Below are positions 1 to 5,384 of a stretch of 5,384 bases of DNA, one piece after another. Position numbers and translations under genes: made by a program. The stretch lies in the NCBI GenBank assembly GCA_021850405.1, contig JAJZMA010000094.1:1232-6615 (forward strand), read 5' to 3'. Numbering within the stretch: the first letter of the stretch is position 1; each line of letters begins with the position of its first letter. The DNA comes from a bacterium. GTDB taxonomy: Bacteria > Chloroflexota > Dormibacteria > Aeolococcales > Aeolococcaceae. The notes under the pieces were generated by a model. It ran no database searches and was not told the origin of the DNA. It saw nothing but the letters and a program-made list of their open reading frames with translations.

Positions 1-1311
1 GTGTGGTGCAATGCGCGGATTGTCAAGGCCTAGCGCTTTGCGAAGGACATTGGTAAGGGGACGGATTCTCTTTAGCGCCGGCCGGTCGCTGATCCAGAGG
101 GTTGCCATGGCAAGCATCTTTACGTTGTCCTCAAACACCCGCAGTGAATCTGAGCGGACCCGTTCCAGAAGCGGCGGTCGTGGCGCCCTTTCCAGTTCAT
201 CTGGGCTCAGTGTTGTTCTTGGGCTTTCCAGGGGTTCCTGCGCAAAATCAAAGCAGTCCATCATGTCATCAGCAGTACCGTCCCGCTCGTTGAGTGGTGG
301 GAGGCCATACATTTTCTCTATGAAACGAAGGATGCTGACAAAGGACTTTGCCGAACCGCGCTCGCTGGAAAGATAACCCGGTTTCGCATAGGGGCTTAGC
401 ACCAGGAATGGCACCCGCTTCCCGAATCGATATTGCTGCGTCTGGTCACGCTCCCAGCGCTCTACCAGCGGAGCCGGCGCATGGTCGAAATTTCCTCCCC
501 AGTCGTCCCAGACGATAAAGACGGCTGTTTTTTCCCATAACCCACCCTCTTCTATCGCGCGCACCTGCGCTGCCACCCACTCCATTCCCTTGCCGACATT
601 CTCAGGAGCATGCTCAGTAAGGGCAAATTCAGGATGAACCCACGAAACTGTTGGGAGGTGGCCCGATGCCGCATCTTTGGCAAACCTGGAAGAATCGCAG
701 TTTGCCCGTGAATCCTTGAGGCGGGACAGGTACTGGAAGGTCCCATCACCATAGTTGCGCCAGGTGAGTCCGTGCTTCTCCAGCTCACCAGGGAGGGTTG
801 GAATATCATAGGGTGGAGCCTGCGGAGGGTCATTACGGAAGATCCGGCCCAGCTTTCTCAAAACCCAGTTGGTGGGTGGCCAGTTGCCTGGGGGAGGTGG
901 GTTGTTGATGAGATTGGCGGAGTCTGCTGCAATCAGCATCATGTGGTTTGGAGTGGAGGGCCCAAGGATCTCCGAATGGGAGGTATCGCAAAGGGCGTAC
1001 TTGTCGGCCCACTCGTAGTAAAGGGGGATATCCCCCCTCTCAAACTGCCGCCTGTAGTCGTTCCAGGCAGGATACTGCGCCGACCACCAGTGACCGTGGG
1101 TAGGCACCCAGGGGTAGGCAACGCGAGGAGGATCTGAGTCGTGGGCAAGTGTCGGATCCCCATTGCCACGCCCGAGCCTCCCGAAATAGCGGTCGTAGGT
1201 CTGGTTCTCCTGAATGATGATGACCACGTGCTCGATAGCCGGCCCAGAAGCGCTCACCCCTCCGGAACGCTGCTCTCCCAGCTTTCGTATCTTCTGCGAC
1301 GCCGGCATCAT
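1..1311 (-). CDS. Phosphoesterase of the phospholipase C / acid phosphatase AcpA family (C-terminus beyond left edge)
   Basis: The minus-strand frame is open without a stop from 1311 to the window edge (437 codons), so the protein is C-terminally incomplete here. It shows the hallmarks of the PF04185 phosphoesterase family, metal-dependent hydrolases of phosphomono- or diesters. These are the N-terminal block IEHVVIIIQENQTYDRYFG (residues 26-44, with E35/N36 as expected metal ligands), GPSTPNHMML (117-126, S119 in the usual nucleophile position), LTEHAPENVGKG (231-242), and VWDDWGGNFDHAPAP (267-281, with D269/D270 and D276/H277). Substrate cannot be told from sequence; phospholipids or phosphate monoesters are known for relatives. 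The start is ATG at 1311, with GGAGG at 1320-1316 only 4 bases away; the adjacent ATG at 1308 has better spacing. An in-frame TGA at 1341-1339 rules out a longer start. The N-terminus is polar with no signal peptide or membrane segment, odd for a family that is usually exported. It is preceded by its own candidate promoter rather than being tightly linked to the gene upstream. Confidence 0.93.
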   Translation of the reverse strand, partial: MMPASQKIRKLGEQRSGGVSASGPAIEHVVIIIQENQTYDRYFGRLGRGNGDPTLAHDSDPPRVAYPWVPTHGHWWSAQYPAWNDYRRQFERGDIPLYYEWADKYALCDTSHSEILGPSTPNHMMLIAADSANLINNPPPPGNWPPTNWVLRKLGRIFRNDPPQAPPYDIPTLPGELEKHGLTWRNYGDGTFQYLSRLKDSRANCDSSRFAKDAASGHLPTVSWVHPEFALTEHAPENVGKGMEWVAAQVRAIEEGGLWEKTAVFIVWDDWGGNFDHAPAPLVERWERDQTQQYRFGKRVPFLVLSPYAKPGYLSSERGSAKSFVSILRFIEKMYGLPPLNERDGTADDMMDCFDFAQEPLESPRTTLSPDELERAPRPPLLERVRSDSLRVFEDNVKMLAMATLWISDRPALKRIRPLTNVLRKALGLDNPRIAPH

Positions 1312-1346
1312 TCCCCCTCCCCAAAACTTGCTTCCACTTCAAAGGG

Positions 1347-1376
1347 ACTTTACCAGTTACATATTGCAGATTGCAA
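1347..1376 (-). promoter_or_regulatory. Candidate promoter of the phosphoesterase gene
   Basis: Read on the minus strand, TTGCAA (1376-1371) could be a -35 box (4 of 6 matches to the sigma-70-type consensus) and TAAAGT (1352-1347, 4 of 6) a -10 box. The spacer is 18 bases and a TG sits one base before the -10 box (extended -10). Transcription would begin near 1340, giving a leader of about 30 bases that contains the GGAGG site. This lies in the most AT-rich patch of the gap. It is a pattern match by eye only. Confidence 0.35.
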
Positions 1377-1398
1377 TACGTTATGTATGCTGCAATAC
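1362..1398. promoter_or_regulatory. Candidate operator: three TGCAATA half-sites
   Basis: A 17-bp dyad, TATTGCA-GAT-TGCAATA, occupies 1362-1378 with perfect 7-bp arms. A further copy, TGCAATAC, sits at 1391-1398 as a direct repeat of 1372-1379, offset by 19 bases (about two helical turns). The dyad covers the proposed -35 box of the phosphoesterase promoter, the position expected for a repressor site. No regulator gene is present in the window, so the binding protein is unknown. Confidence 0.4.
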
Positions 1399-1590
1399 TA
1401 TGCGTGTGCGGGAATGCGCCGTAAGGTGGACAGCTTGTCTCCAGCAAGACACCCAGGTGCATTCCCACGCACACCTGCCCCAGCTGGATGTGCTGCCAGG
1501 AAATGGCCACTTCAATGCGTGCTCTTCTGGAATAAGCTTTCCGGAGGCTGCTTTACCGCCTTAACCCTGGCCGCCTGGTGCTAAAAGGGG

Positions 1591-2085
1591 CTATCGGGTA
1601 CGGATGACAAGGGCTCCTGCAGCCTTGTCATGTAGCCCCTGCCTGGCCCCGTCCCACCCACACCAGAGAAAAGACACCCAGACAAGGAATTCAACCGCTG
1701 GAGTTATGCCGGGTGCAACCGCTTCTGAAAAAAAACTGGAAGCAAAGAACAGCCCCCGAAGGGAGGACTGGCCCAGATCCAGGGGTGCACCAGTTACGGC
1801 ATCAACTGGCACTATTCCAGCCACATGGTGCCCAACTGTGCCACCGGCATAGGAAACAAGCAGCGACCAGTAGGCAAGGTCCCCAACACCGAGCAGGGCA
1901 AAATCCATGCTGGTCAGGGTGGTAGTTGGCACAAACGACACCAGCACCACGCCCAGAAGCACGAGGATCACGGTATCGACCAGAAATCCCACCGCCCGCC
2001 GCCATATGGATGCCAGGGGGGTGGCTCCGGCTGCTGGCCGCGGGGGAGGTGGCAGAATGGGCGTCGACAATCCAGTGGCCTCCAC
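1591..2085 (-). CDS. RDD-family integral membrane protein (shorter paralogue)
   Basis: A 164-residue membrane protein whose features fit the RDD family (PF06271), small multi-pass proteins of mostly unknown function, some implicated in ion or solute transport. After a Pro-rich N-terminus (about residues 8-18), the family signature appears as ASIWRRAVGFLVDTVI (25-40, R29/R30 and D37 at the start of the first membrane helix, about 31-54). A second hydrophobic stretch follows (about 62-82), then a TVGHHVAGI segment (83-91) in the place of the usual TxGxxxxGL loop, hydrophobic stretches at about 107-123 and 129-143, and the closing WDGARQGLHDKAAGALVI (144-161). No ATG is available near the start. 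GTG at 2085 has only a weak, too-close AGGA, whereas TTG at 2070 has GGAGG (2083-2079) eight bases upstream, so the true protein may be 159 residues. An in-frame TGA lies shortly upstream of the GTG. It follows the other RDD gene after 175 bases, consistent with shared transcription. Confidence 0.88.
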   Translation of the reverse strand: MEATGLSTPILPPPPRPAAGATPLASIWRRAVGFLVDTVILVLLGVVLVSFVPTTTLTSMDFALLGVGDLAYWSLLVSYAGGTVGHHVAGIVPVDAVTGAPLDLGQSSLRGLFFASSFFSEAVAPGITPAVEFLVWVSFLWCGWDGARQGLHDKAAGALVIRTR

Positions 2086-2260
2086 GAATCCTGGCAGGAT
2101 GTGTCAGATCTCTGTATCCCAGTTAAGCACAGCGATCTCCCTGCCTGCGGCAAGCATCCCGATGCTGCCCGGAATGTCGTGTGCCGCTCCCTGCGCCAGG
2201 GGCACTCCAGGCCGCAAAGCAGGCAGCGCAGGGCTCCCTCGGGCCCCAGGCCTTAAGGCT
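2086..2260. other. Spacer between the two RDD genes
   Basis: This is 175 bases with no convincing promoter, terminator or gene. It holds small dyads only: GCCTTAAGGC (2250-2259) just after the upstream RDD stop, and AGCAT-CCCG-ATGCT (2153-2166). A minus-strand frame crosses most of it (2307-2104) but has a TTG start, no ribosome binding site and low-complexity Pro/Ala/Gly content in its first half. Confidence 0.5.
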
Positions 2261-2911
2261 TTAGGCCACAGGCACCTGCCCAGCAGGCTGCCAGCCCTGG
2301 AACGCAACGGGATACTCGGCCTGGATGAGAACTACCCGTCCTGCCTTGTCGTGCGAGGCCTGATGGCGGCCATCCCACGTGACCGAAAGGCAGTCGAGAA
2401 AAAAGAGTAATCCCCAGAATCCAAGGATATTCAGTGTGAAAAAGAGCGCTCTAAGCTGGGAATGCCAGAAGCCTGGTTTCCCACCCAAGCTGCTTTCCAC
2501 CACCCGCAGCCCGACCACCCGCATCCCTGGAGTGGCTGCAGATAACGGAAAGAGGCCAAAGTACAGCTGCAATGTAATCGCCATCGCTCCCCAGAGCAGA
2601 AGGAAAACGGCTCCGGTTGCAGAGGCTGAATTCATGTAGTTGCTCCCTGCCGTAAAAGTCAGAAGCAGGACGCCAACAAGCCAGAGAATGCCAATTATCA
2701 CCCACGCAAGTGCCGCGTCAATGACATAGGCAAGAACACGCCTCCCAAAGCTGGCGTACCTTACCTCCGGCAGCACCGGATGCCCGCCATAGGCAGGACT
2801 CTGAAAGCCTGGTTGCGGCAGGATCCCGGAATACTGCAAAGCAGGCGCCTGTGCTGCTGGTAGCTGTGGATAGGGATCGATCGCCCTTCCAGGCTGCTCA
2901 TCTGGGGCCAT
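2261..2911 (-). CDS. RDD-family integral membrane protein (longer paralogue)
   Basis: A 216-residue membrane protein of the RDD family. Residues 1-50 form a Pro/Gln/Ala-rich, probably cytoplasmic tail. The RDD signature follows: YASFGRRVLAYVIDAAL (52-68, R57/R58 and D65) leading into a long hydrophobic segment (about 59-86). A second segment (about 100-122), the loop ATPGMRVVGLRVVES (126-140), typical of the family, a third segment (about 154-173), and the closing WDGRHQASHDKAGRVVLI (179-196) come next. About 20 residues (PVAFQGWQPAGQ and flanks) extend beyond the usual end. Start choice: the frame could open at GTG 2917, but that codon overlaps the GGAGG at 2921-2917. ATG at 2911 lies five bases after the GGAGG and is clearly better. 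The gene follows the 158-base gap with the 31-bp palindrome and precedes the second RDD gene. Substrate or role cannot be inferred. Confidence 0.92.
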   Translation of the reverse strand: MAPDEQPGRAIDPYPQLPAAQAPALQYSGILPQPGFQSPAYGGHPVLPEVRYASFGRRVLAYVIDAALAWVIIGILWLVGVLLLTFTAGSNYMNSASATGAVFLLLWGAMAITLQLYFGLFPLSAATPGMRVVGLRVVESSLGGKPGFWHSQLRALFFTLNILGFWGLLFFLDCLSVTWDGRHQASHDKAGRVVLIQAEYPVAFQGWQPAGQVPVA

Positions 2912-2921
2912 TGTCACCTCC
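2912..2921 (-). promoter_or_regulatory. Ribosome binding site that decides the RDD start
   Basis: GGAGG at 2921-2917 is followed by TGACA and then ATG (2911). An in-frame GTG at 2917-2915 shares its first base with this site and cannot be efficiently served by it, which argues for the shorter 216-residue product. Confidence 0.75.
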
Positions 2922-2959
2922 CTGTTCCAGTCACAGTGGCGGTCTCACCCAACCGGGAG

Positions 2960-2990
2960 TTGCTATTTGTGCGGACCGCACAAATAGCAA
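2960..2990. repeat. 31-bp near-perfect palindrome (operator or strong hairpin)
   Basis: The arms TTGCTATTTGTGCGG (2960-2974) and CCGCACAAATAGCAA (2976-2990) are exact reverse complements around a single central A at 2975. The element lies about 80 bases after the phosphatidyltransferase stop and about 48 bases before the RDD start codon. As RNA it would form a stem of about 14 bp with a 3-base loop. No U-run follows on the minus strand (CTCCCGG comes next), so it is not a textbook terminator. A dimeric regulator site, a transcript-stabilising or processing hairpin, or a U-less terminator are all possible. Confidence 0.9.
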
Positions 2991-3044
2991 TGTATCATTC
3001 GTGAGCCCCTGGGACTGGGGCCATCTGAGCACTGTAACCTTCCT

Positions 3045-3062
3045 GTTGCGCGGTTGCGCAAC
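3045..3062 (-). repeat. Hairpin just after the phosphatidyltransferase stop
   Basis: GTTGCGC (3045-3051) and GCGCAAC (3056-3062) are exact reverse complements with a 4-base loop, starting 7 bases past the TAA at 3072-3070. It is GC-rich but is followed on the minus strand by AGGAAGG rather than a U-run. It may act as a 3'-end hairpin; a role in termination is uncertain. Confidence 0.5.
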
Positions 3063-3069
3063 TCCTCCC

Positions 3070-4056
3070 TTAGGGCCTTGCAGCAGGCGTGCCTGGGTGC
3101 CATTGCCGCTCAGTGACCCGGGGCGAGCTGGCTGTTCTCTTTCCAAGGGCCACAAAATGGGCAAGCGTCGTAGAACCCATGAGGGGCACCCCCGCAACGA
3201 GCGCCACCAGGTCAACAGGCCCATTCAGAAGCCGGAGCCACATCAGGATGAAAAGCAGCGCTCCGGTAAATGCGGTGTTCAACCGGCCGAAATAGGTATG
3301 GGTCAGCTCAGGCCGTCTGGCATTGGCAAAGACGAGTGGAGTGGCAAGCAGGGGACCAAGATAGCGTACCAGCATGAGGCCAGCCATCCATCCAGGAATA
3401 ATTCCAAACCGGTAGCAACCAACGGCAGCAATGGAAAAAAAGAGCACATCGGCACCTGGGTCCACTGCAGCCCCAAGCCTTGTCAGTGGACCAAACCGCC
3501 GGGCAACGTACCCGTCAGCGGCATCCAGGAATGCAACTGGCCCCCCGACCCCACACCAGAGCGCAAATCCGGTGCGGCCCGGTAACGGAAAAACTGCACA
3601 CAGCAGAATTGGCAGCGCCAGATAGCTCCGAAGGGCAGTAAGGCCATTTGGCACTCCATACCTCCAGATCCGTTTGCGGGAACTTTGCGACCGCAGGAGC
3701 GGTGCGCCGCCAAACATGACAGCACTGACCGCCAGCCACCAGACTGTGGAGAGGCCAGCCGCAAATACGACCCGCCCCCCGCCTGCCACTACCCCAACTG
3801 CCACTGCAAACAGAATGGACAGGACTCCGCCCAGAAGCACCCAGAAGAAGAACGAACGCCGGAGCTGTGCGCTCCGGCGCATGAGGCGCACAGCCTGGAT
3901 ATAGAGCAGAACAAGGCCAAAAAACCCAGCTCCACCTGCCAGAACATCACTTCGCCGCGCTGGCAAAACGTCACGTGTGCGCCTCCTGCCATCGTCTGGC
4001 AAAGGATGGGGCGCAGTGGGAGCGTCCCTGGCATCATCTGGGTTCACCGGACCCAT
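3070..4056 (-). CDS. CDP-alcohol phosphatidyltransferase family membrane enzyme
   Basis: A 328-residue multi-pass membrane protein containing the full CDP-alcohol phosphatidyltransferase motif DxxDGxxAR(x8)GxxxDxxxD: D178, D181, G182, A185, R186, G195, D199 and D203, within FLDAADGYVARRFGP and LGAAVDPGADVLFF. The family moves a phosphatidyl (or related) group from CDP-diacylglycerol to an alcohol such as glycerol 3-phosphate, inositol phosphate or serine at the membrane; the acceptor cannot be told here. The catalytic domain opens in the usual way at VPNGLTALRSYLALP (135-149). Before it sits an unusual extension: a polar Arg/Asp/Pro-rich tail (1-37) and about three hydrophobic segments (about 38-59, 69-92, 95-121). 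Single-domain relatives such as PgsA are nearer 180-200 residues. ATG 4056 lies 15 bases after the dihydrolipoamide dehydrogenase stop, and AGAGGA overlapping that stop region, 11 bases from the ATG, may serve as its ribosome binding site. This suggests an operon with possible translational coupling. Confidence 0.92.
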   Translation of the reverse strand: MGPVNPDDARDAPTAPHPLPDDGRRRTRDVLPARRSDVLAGGAGFFGLVLLYIQAVRLMRRSAQLRRSFFFWVLLGGVLSILFAVAVGVVAGGGRVVFAAGLSTVWWLAVSAVMFGGAPLLRSQSSRKRIWRYGVPNGLTALRSYLALPILLCAVFPLPGRTGFALWCGVGGPVAFLDAADGYVARRFGPLTRLGAAVDPGADVLFFSIAAVGCYRFGIIPGWMAGLMLVRYLGPLLATPLVFANARRPELTHTYFGRLNTAFTGALLFILMWLRLLNGPVDLVALVAGVPLMGSTTLAHFVALGKRTASSPRVTERQWHPGTPAARP

Positions 4057-4071
4057 AATGCGAATTTTCCT

Positions 4072-5384
4072 CTAGGACAGATATGGGGCTACCGCGTCAG
4101 CCTGCTGAGCGGCGTCCATTATGAGTTCACTGACCGTGGGATGGGCATGAATGACGCTTCCCAGATCTCCAGCTGTAAGCGCATCACTCATGGCAACAGC
4201 AATTTCATGGATGGTCTCAACCGCATGGGGGCCTATTATTGTGGCGCCCAGAAGGCGGTGTGAGTCCTCCTCAAACAGCAGCTGAGCGTACCCATCTGCT
4301 TCTCCCTCCCCAAGCGCCTTTCCATTGATGGAAAAACGGGCACGTGAGGATTTCGCCTTTATTCCAGAAGAACGCGCAAGATCAGGGGTAATCCCTACTG
4401 TCGCTATCTCCGGGTGGGTATAGATCGTAGCGGGCACAACAGTGCGATCCATCGCGCGCACTGCGTGTCCCAGCGCATTTTCGGCGGCCCTGGTTCCCTC
4501 TGCACTGGCAAGGTGTGCCAGCTGCTGCCCCCCAATGCAATCGCCCACCGCCCATATCCCCGCCGCGCCAGTGCGAAGGAATGGATCCACCTGCACATGT
4601 CCCCGTGGCCCCAGCACAACCCCTGCATCTTCAAGACCGATCCCTGAGGTGCGGGGGCTGCGTCCTACCGCGACCAGCGCATAGTCCGTATCGATAGTGG
4701 TTCCGTCATCCAGTTTTACCGCAAGTCCGTCCTTCCGGTACGAAACCACCGAGCTGACGCTGCGTCCAAGATGAAAGACCACACCTTCACGCCCCATGAG
4801 CCCGCGAAAGAAGGATGCAACCCGGGAATCCACGCCAGGGAGCAGCTCGGGCAACAGCTCAACGACTGTGACTGCAACGCCAAGGGCTGTGAACAGGCTT
4901 GCAAATTCACATCCTATGACGCCTCCACCGATAATAAGGAGCCGCTCCGGGAGCACATCAAGGCGCAAGGCATCGTCCGAAGTGATCACCCTTGGATGTT
5001 GCATATCAAAAACCGGCAGTGGCGTAGGCCGGGTGCCGGTCGCCAGGATCAGGTCGTCATAGGCAACAAGATCACCGTCCACCTCAACACCGCCCTGCAC
5101 AAGAACGCCATGCGAGGCCCGCAGGTCGATATGACGCCGACTGCACGCCTCCTCCACATCATGCCGAAGCTTCTGGACTATCTCCTCCTTTCGCTCCATC
5201 ATCTTTGGGAAATTGACCTTTACCCCTTCCACCTCTATGCCAAATTCTTTGGCCCGGTGAATTCTCCGTAGCAGGTCAGCACCAGCCAGTAGCGCCTTGG
5301 TCGGTATGCAGCCCCAGTTGAGGCACGTACCGCCGACATGGTCCTCCTCTATCAGGGTAACGGAAGCCCCCAGCTGGGCCGCCC
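4072..5384 (-). CDS. lpdA: Dihydrolipoamide dehydrogenase (E3), N-terminus beyond right edge
   Basis: A flavoprotein that reoxidises protein-bound dihydrolipoamide with NAD+, for pyruvate/2-oxoglutarate/branched-chain dehydrogenases or glycine cleavage. The frame is open to the right edge, giving 436 residues here. The redox disulfide block GGTCLNWGCIPTK is present (window residues C20 and C25; C44/C49 in classical numbering), so roughly 24 residues with the first FAD glycine motif are missing. Further marks are LATGTRP, the NAD-binding IIGGGVIGCEFASL, AVGRSPRT, the second FAD motif IWAVGDCIGGQQLAHLASAEG, YTHPEIATVG, and the catalytic His-Glu dyad in HAHPTVSEL near the C-terminus. The disulfide spacing CxxxxC and HPTxSE fit E3 better than mercuric or glutathione reductase. 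A GTG at 5232 is internal and not the start. It lies immediately upstream of the phosphatidyltransferase. No E1 or E2 gene is in the window, so its complex cannot be named. Confidence 0.95.
   Translation of the reverse strand, partial: AAQLGASVTLIEEDHVGGTCLNWGCIPTKALLAGADLLRRIHRAKEFGIEVEGVKVNFPKMMERKEEIVQKLRHDVEEACSRRHIDLRASHGVLVQGGVEVDGDLVAYDDLILATGTRPTPLPVFDMQHPRVITSDDALRLDVLPERLLIIGGGVIGCEFASLFTALGVAVTVVELLPELLPGVDSRVASFFRGLMGREGVVFHLGRSVSSVVSYRKDGLAVKLDDGTTIDTDYALVAVGRSPRTSGIGLEDAGVVLGPRGHVQVDPFLRTGAAGIWAVGDCIGGQQLAHLASAEGTRAAENALGHAVRAMDRTVVPATIYTHPEIATVGITPDLARSSGIKAKSSRARFSINGKALGEGEADGYAQLLFEEDSHRLLGATIIGPHAVETIHEIAVAMSDALTAGDLGSVIHAHPTVSELIMDAAQQADAVAPYLS

Larger units (their letters stand above)
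1312..1590. other. Intergenic region with inverted repeats between RDD gene and phosphoesterase gene
   Basis: This 279-base gap holds no convincing gene. The part nearest the phosphoesterase contains the promoter and operator candidates. Further upstream, an imperfect inverted repeat pairs 1404-1417 (GTGTGCGGGAATGC) with 1459-1474 (GCATTCCCACGCACAC, two extra bases), enclosing a smaller dyad TGTCT/AGACA (1436-1440 and 1447-1451). The right arm overlaps a competing local hairpin, CAGGTG (1454-1459) with CACCTG (1472-1477). No hairpin followed by a U-run is seen after the RDD stop at 1591, so no standard intrinsic terminator can be named. Confidence 0.5.

Noticed and set aside
1040..1510. 156-codon minus-strand frame across the start of the phosphoesterase
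   Set aside because: It is out of frame with the well-supported phosphoesterase and its overlapping part is a frame shadow; the upstream part has no motif or signal-peptide pattern.
2104..2307. 67-codon minus-strand frame bridging the end of the longer RDD gene and the spacer
   Set aside because: It starts at TTG without a ribosome binding site, overlaps the RDD 3' end, is rich in Ala/Pro/Gly/Arg and shows no family motif. A cryptic small protein cannot be fully excluded.
1907..2410. 167-codon plus-strand frame
   Set aside because: It runs antisense to both RDD genes and the spacer, with low-complexity composition and no recognisable motif.
2960..2990. Reading the 31-bp palindrome as a standard rho-independent terminator
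   Set aside because: Neither strand shows a T-run after the stem, so the label is not supported despite the strong hairpin.
2851..3585. 244-codon plus-strand frame
   Set aside because: It is antisense to the phosphatidyltransferase, whose catalytic motif is unmistakable on the other strand; it reads through the palindrome and has shadow-like composition.
4072..5232. A shorter dihydrolipoamide dehydrogenase starting at GTG 5232
   Set aside because: The same frame continues upstream to the edge and encodes the redox disulfide GGTCLNWGCIPTK, so the true start is outside the window.
1..5384. CRISPR array, tRNA/rRNA gene, insertion sequence or defence system
   Set aside because: No spaced direct-repeat series, tRNA-like cloverleaf, transposase motif or terminal repeats were seen; the genes present belong to known housekeeping or membrane families.

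Overview
The window is a bacterial chromosomal segment of moderately high GC in which every recognisable gene lies on the minus strand, so transcription runs from high to low coordinates. Long overlapping frames on the plus strand are antisense shadows of these genes. Strong purine-rich ribosome binding sites (GGAGG), GTG and possibly TTG starts, paired RDD membrane proteins and a PLC/AcpA-type phosphoesterase would suit a Gram-positive-like or Chloroflexota/Actinomycetota-like bacterium. That taxonomic placement is only an impression, and nothing in the window fixes the phylum.

Layout in transcription order. (1) 5384 to 4072: a dihydrolipoamide dehydrogenase (E3), complete at its C-terminus but missing about 24 N-terminal residues beyond the right edge. 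It has an intact redox disulfide, NAD site and His-Glu dyad. (2) 4056 to 3070: a 328-residue CDP-alcohol phosphatidyltransferase-family membrane enzyme with a complete active-site motif and an unusual N-terminal membrane extension. It starts only 15 bases after the E3 stop, so the two are probably co-transcribed. (3) 3069 to 2912: a 158-base gap holding a 31-bp near-perfect palindrome and a second hairpin. (4) 2911 to 2261 and (5) 2085 to 1591: two divergent RDD-family membrane proteins in tandem, separated by 175 bases. (6) 1590 to 1312: a 279-base gap with an AT-rich patch that carries a candidate extended -10 promoter overlapped by TGCAATA half-sites, and several inverted repeats further upstream. 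(7) 1311 to the left edge: a phosphoesterase of the phospholipase C/acid phosphatase AcpA family, open at its C-terminus and without a visible signal peptide.

A loose theme is the cell envelope: phospholipid head-group transfer, two membrane proteins of unknown substrate, and a phosphodiesterase family that often acts on phospholipids. The sequence does not show that they work as one pathway, and E3 normally serves the 2-oxoacid dehydrogenase or glycine cleavage complexes. I see no CRISPR array, insertion sequence, tRNA, rRNA or defence system. The most noteworthy non-coding signals are the 31-bp palindrome at 2960-2990 and the TGCAATA array at 1362-1398.
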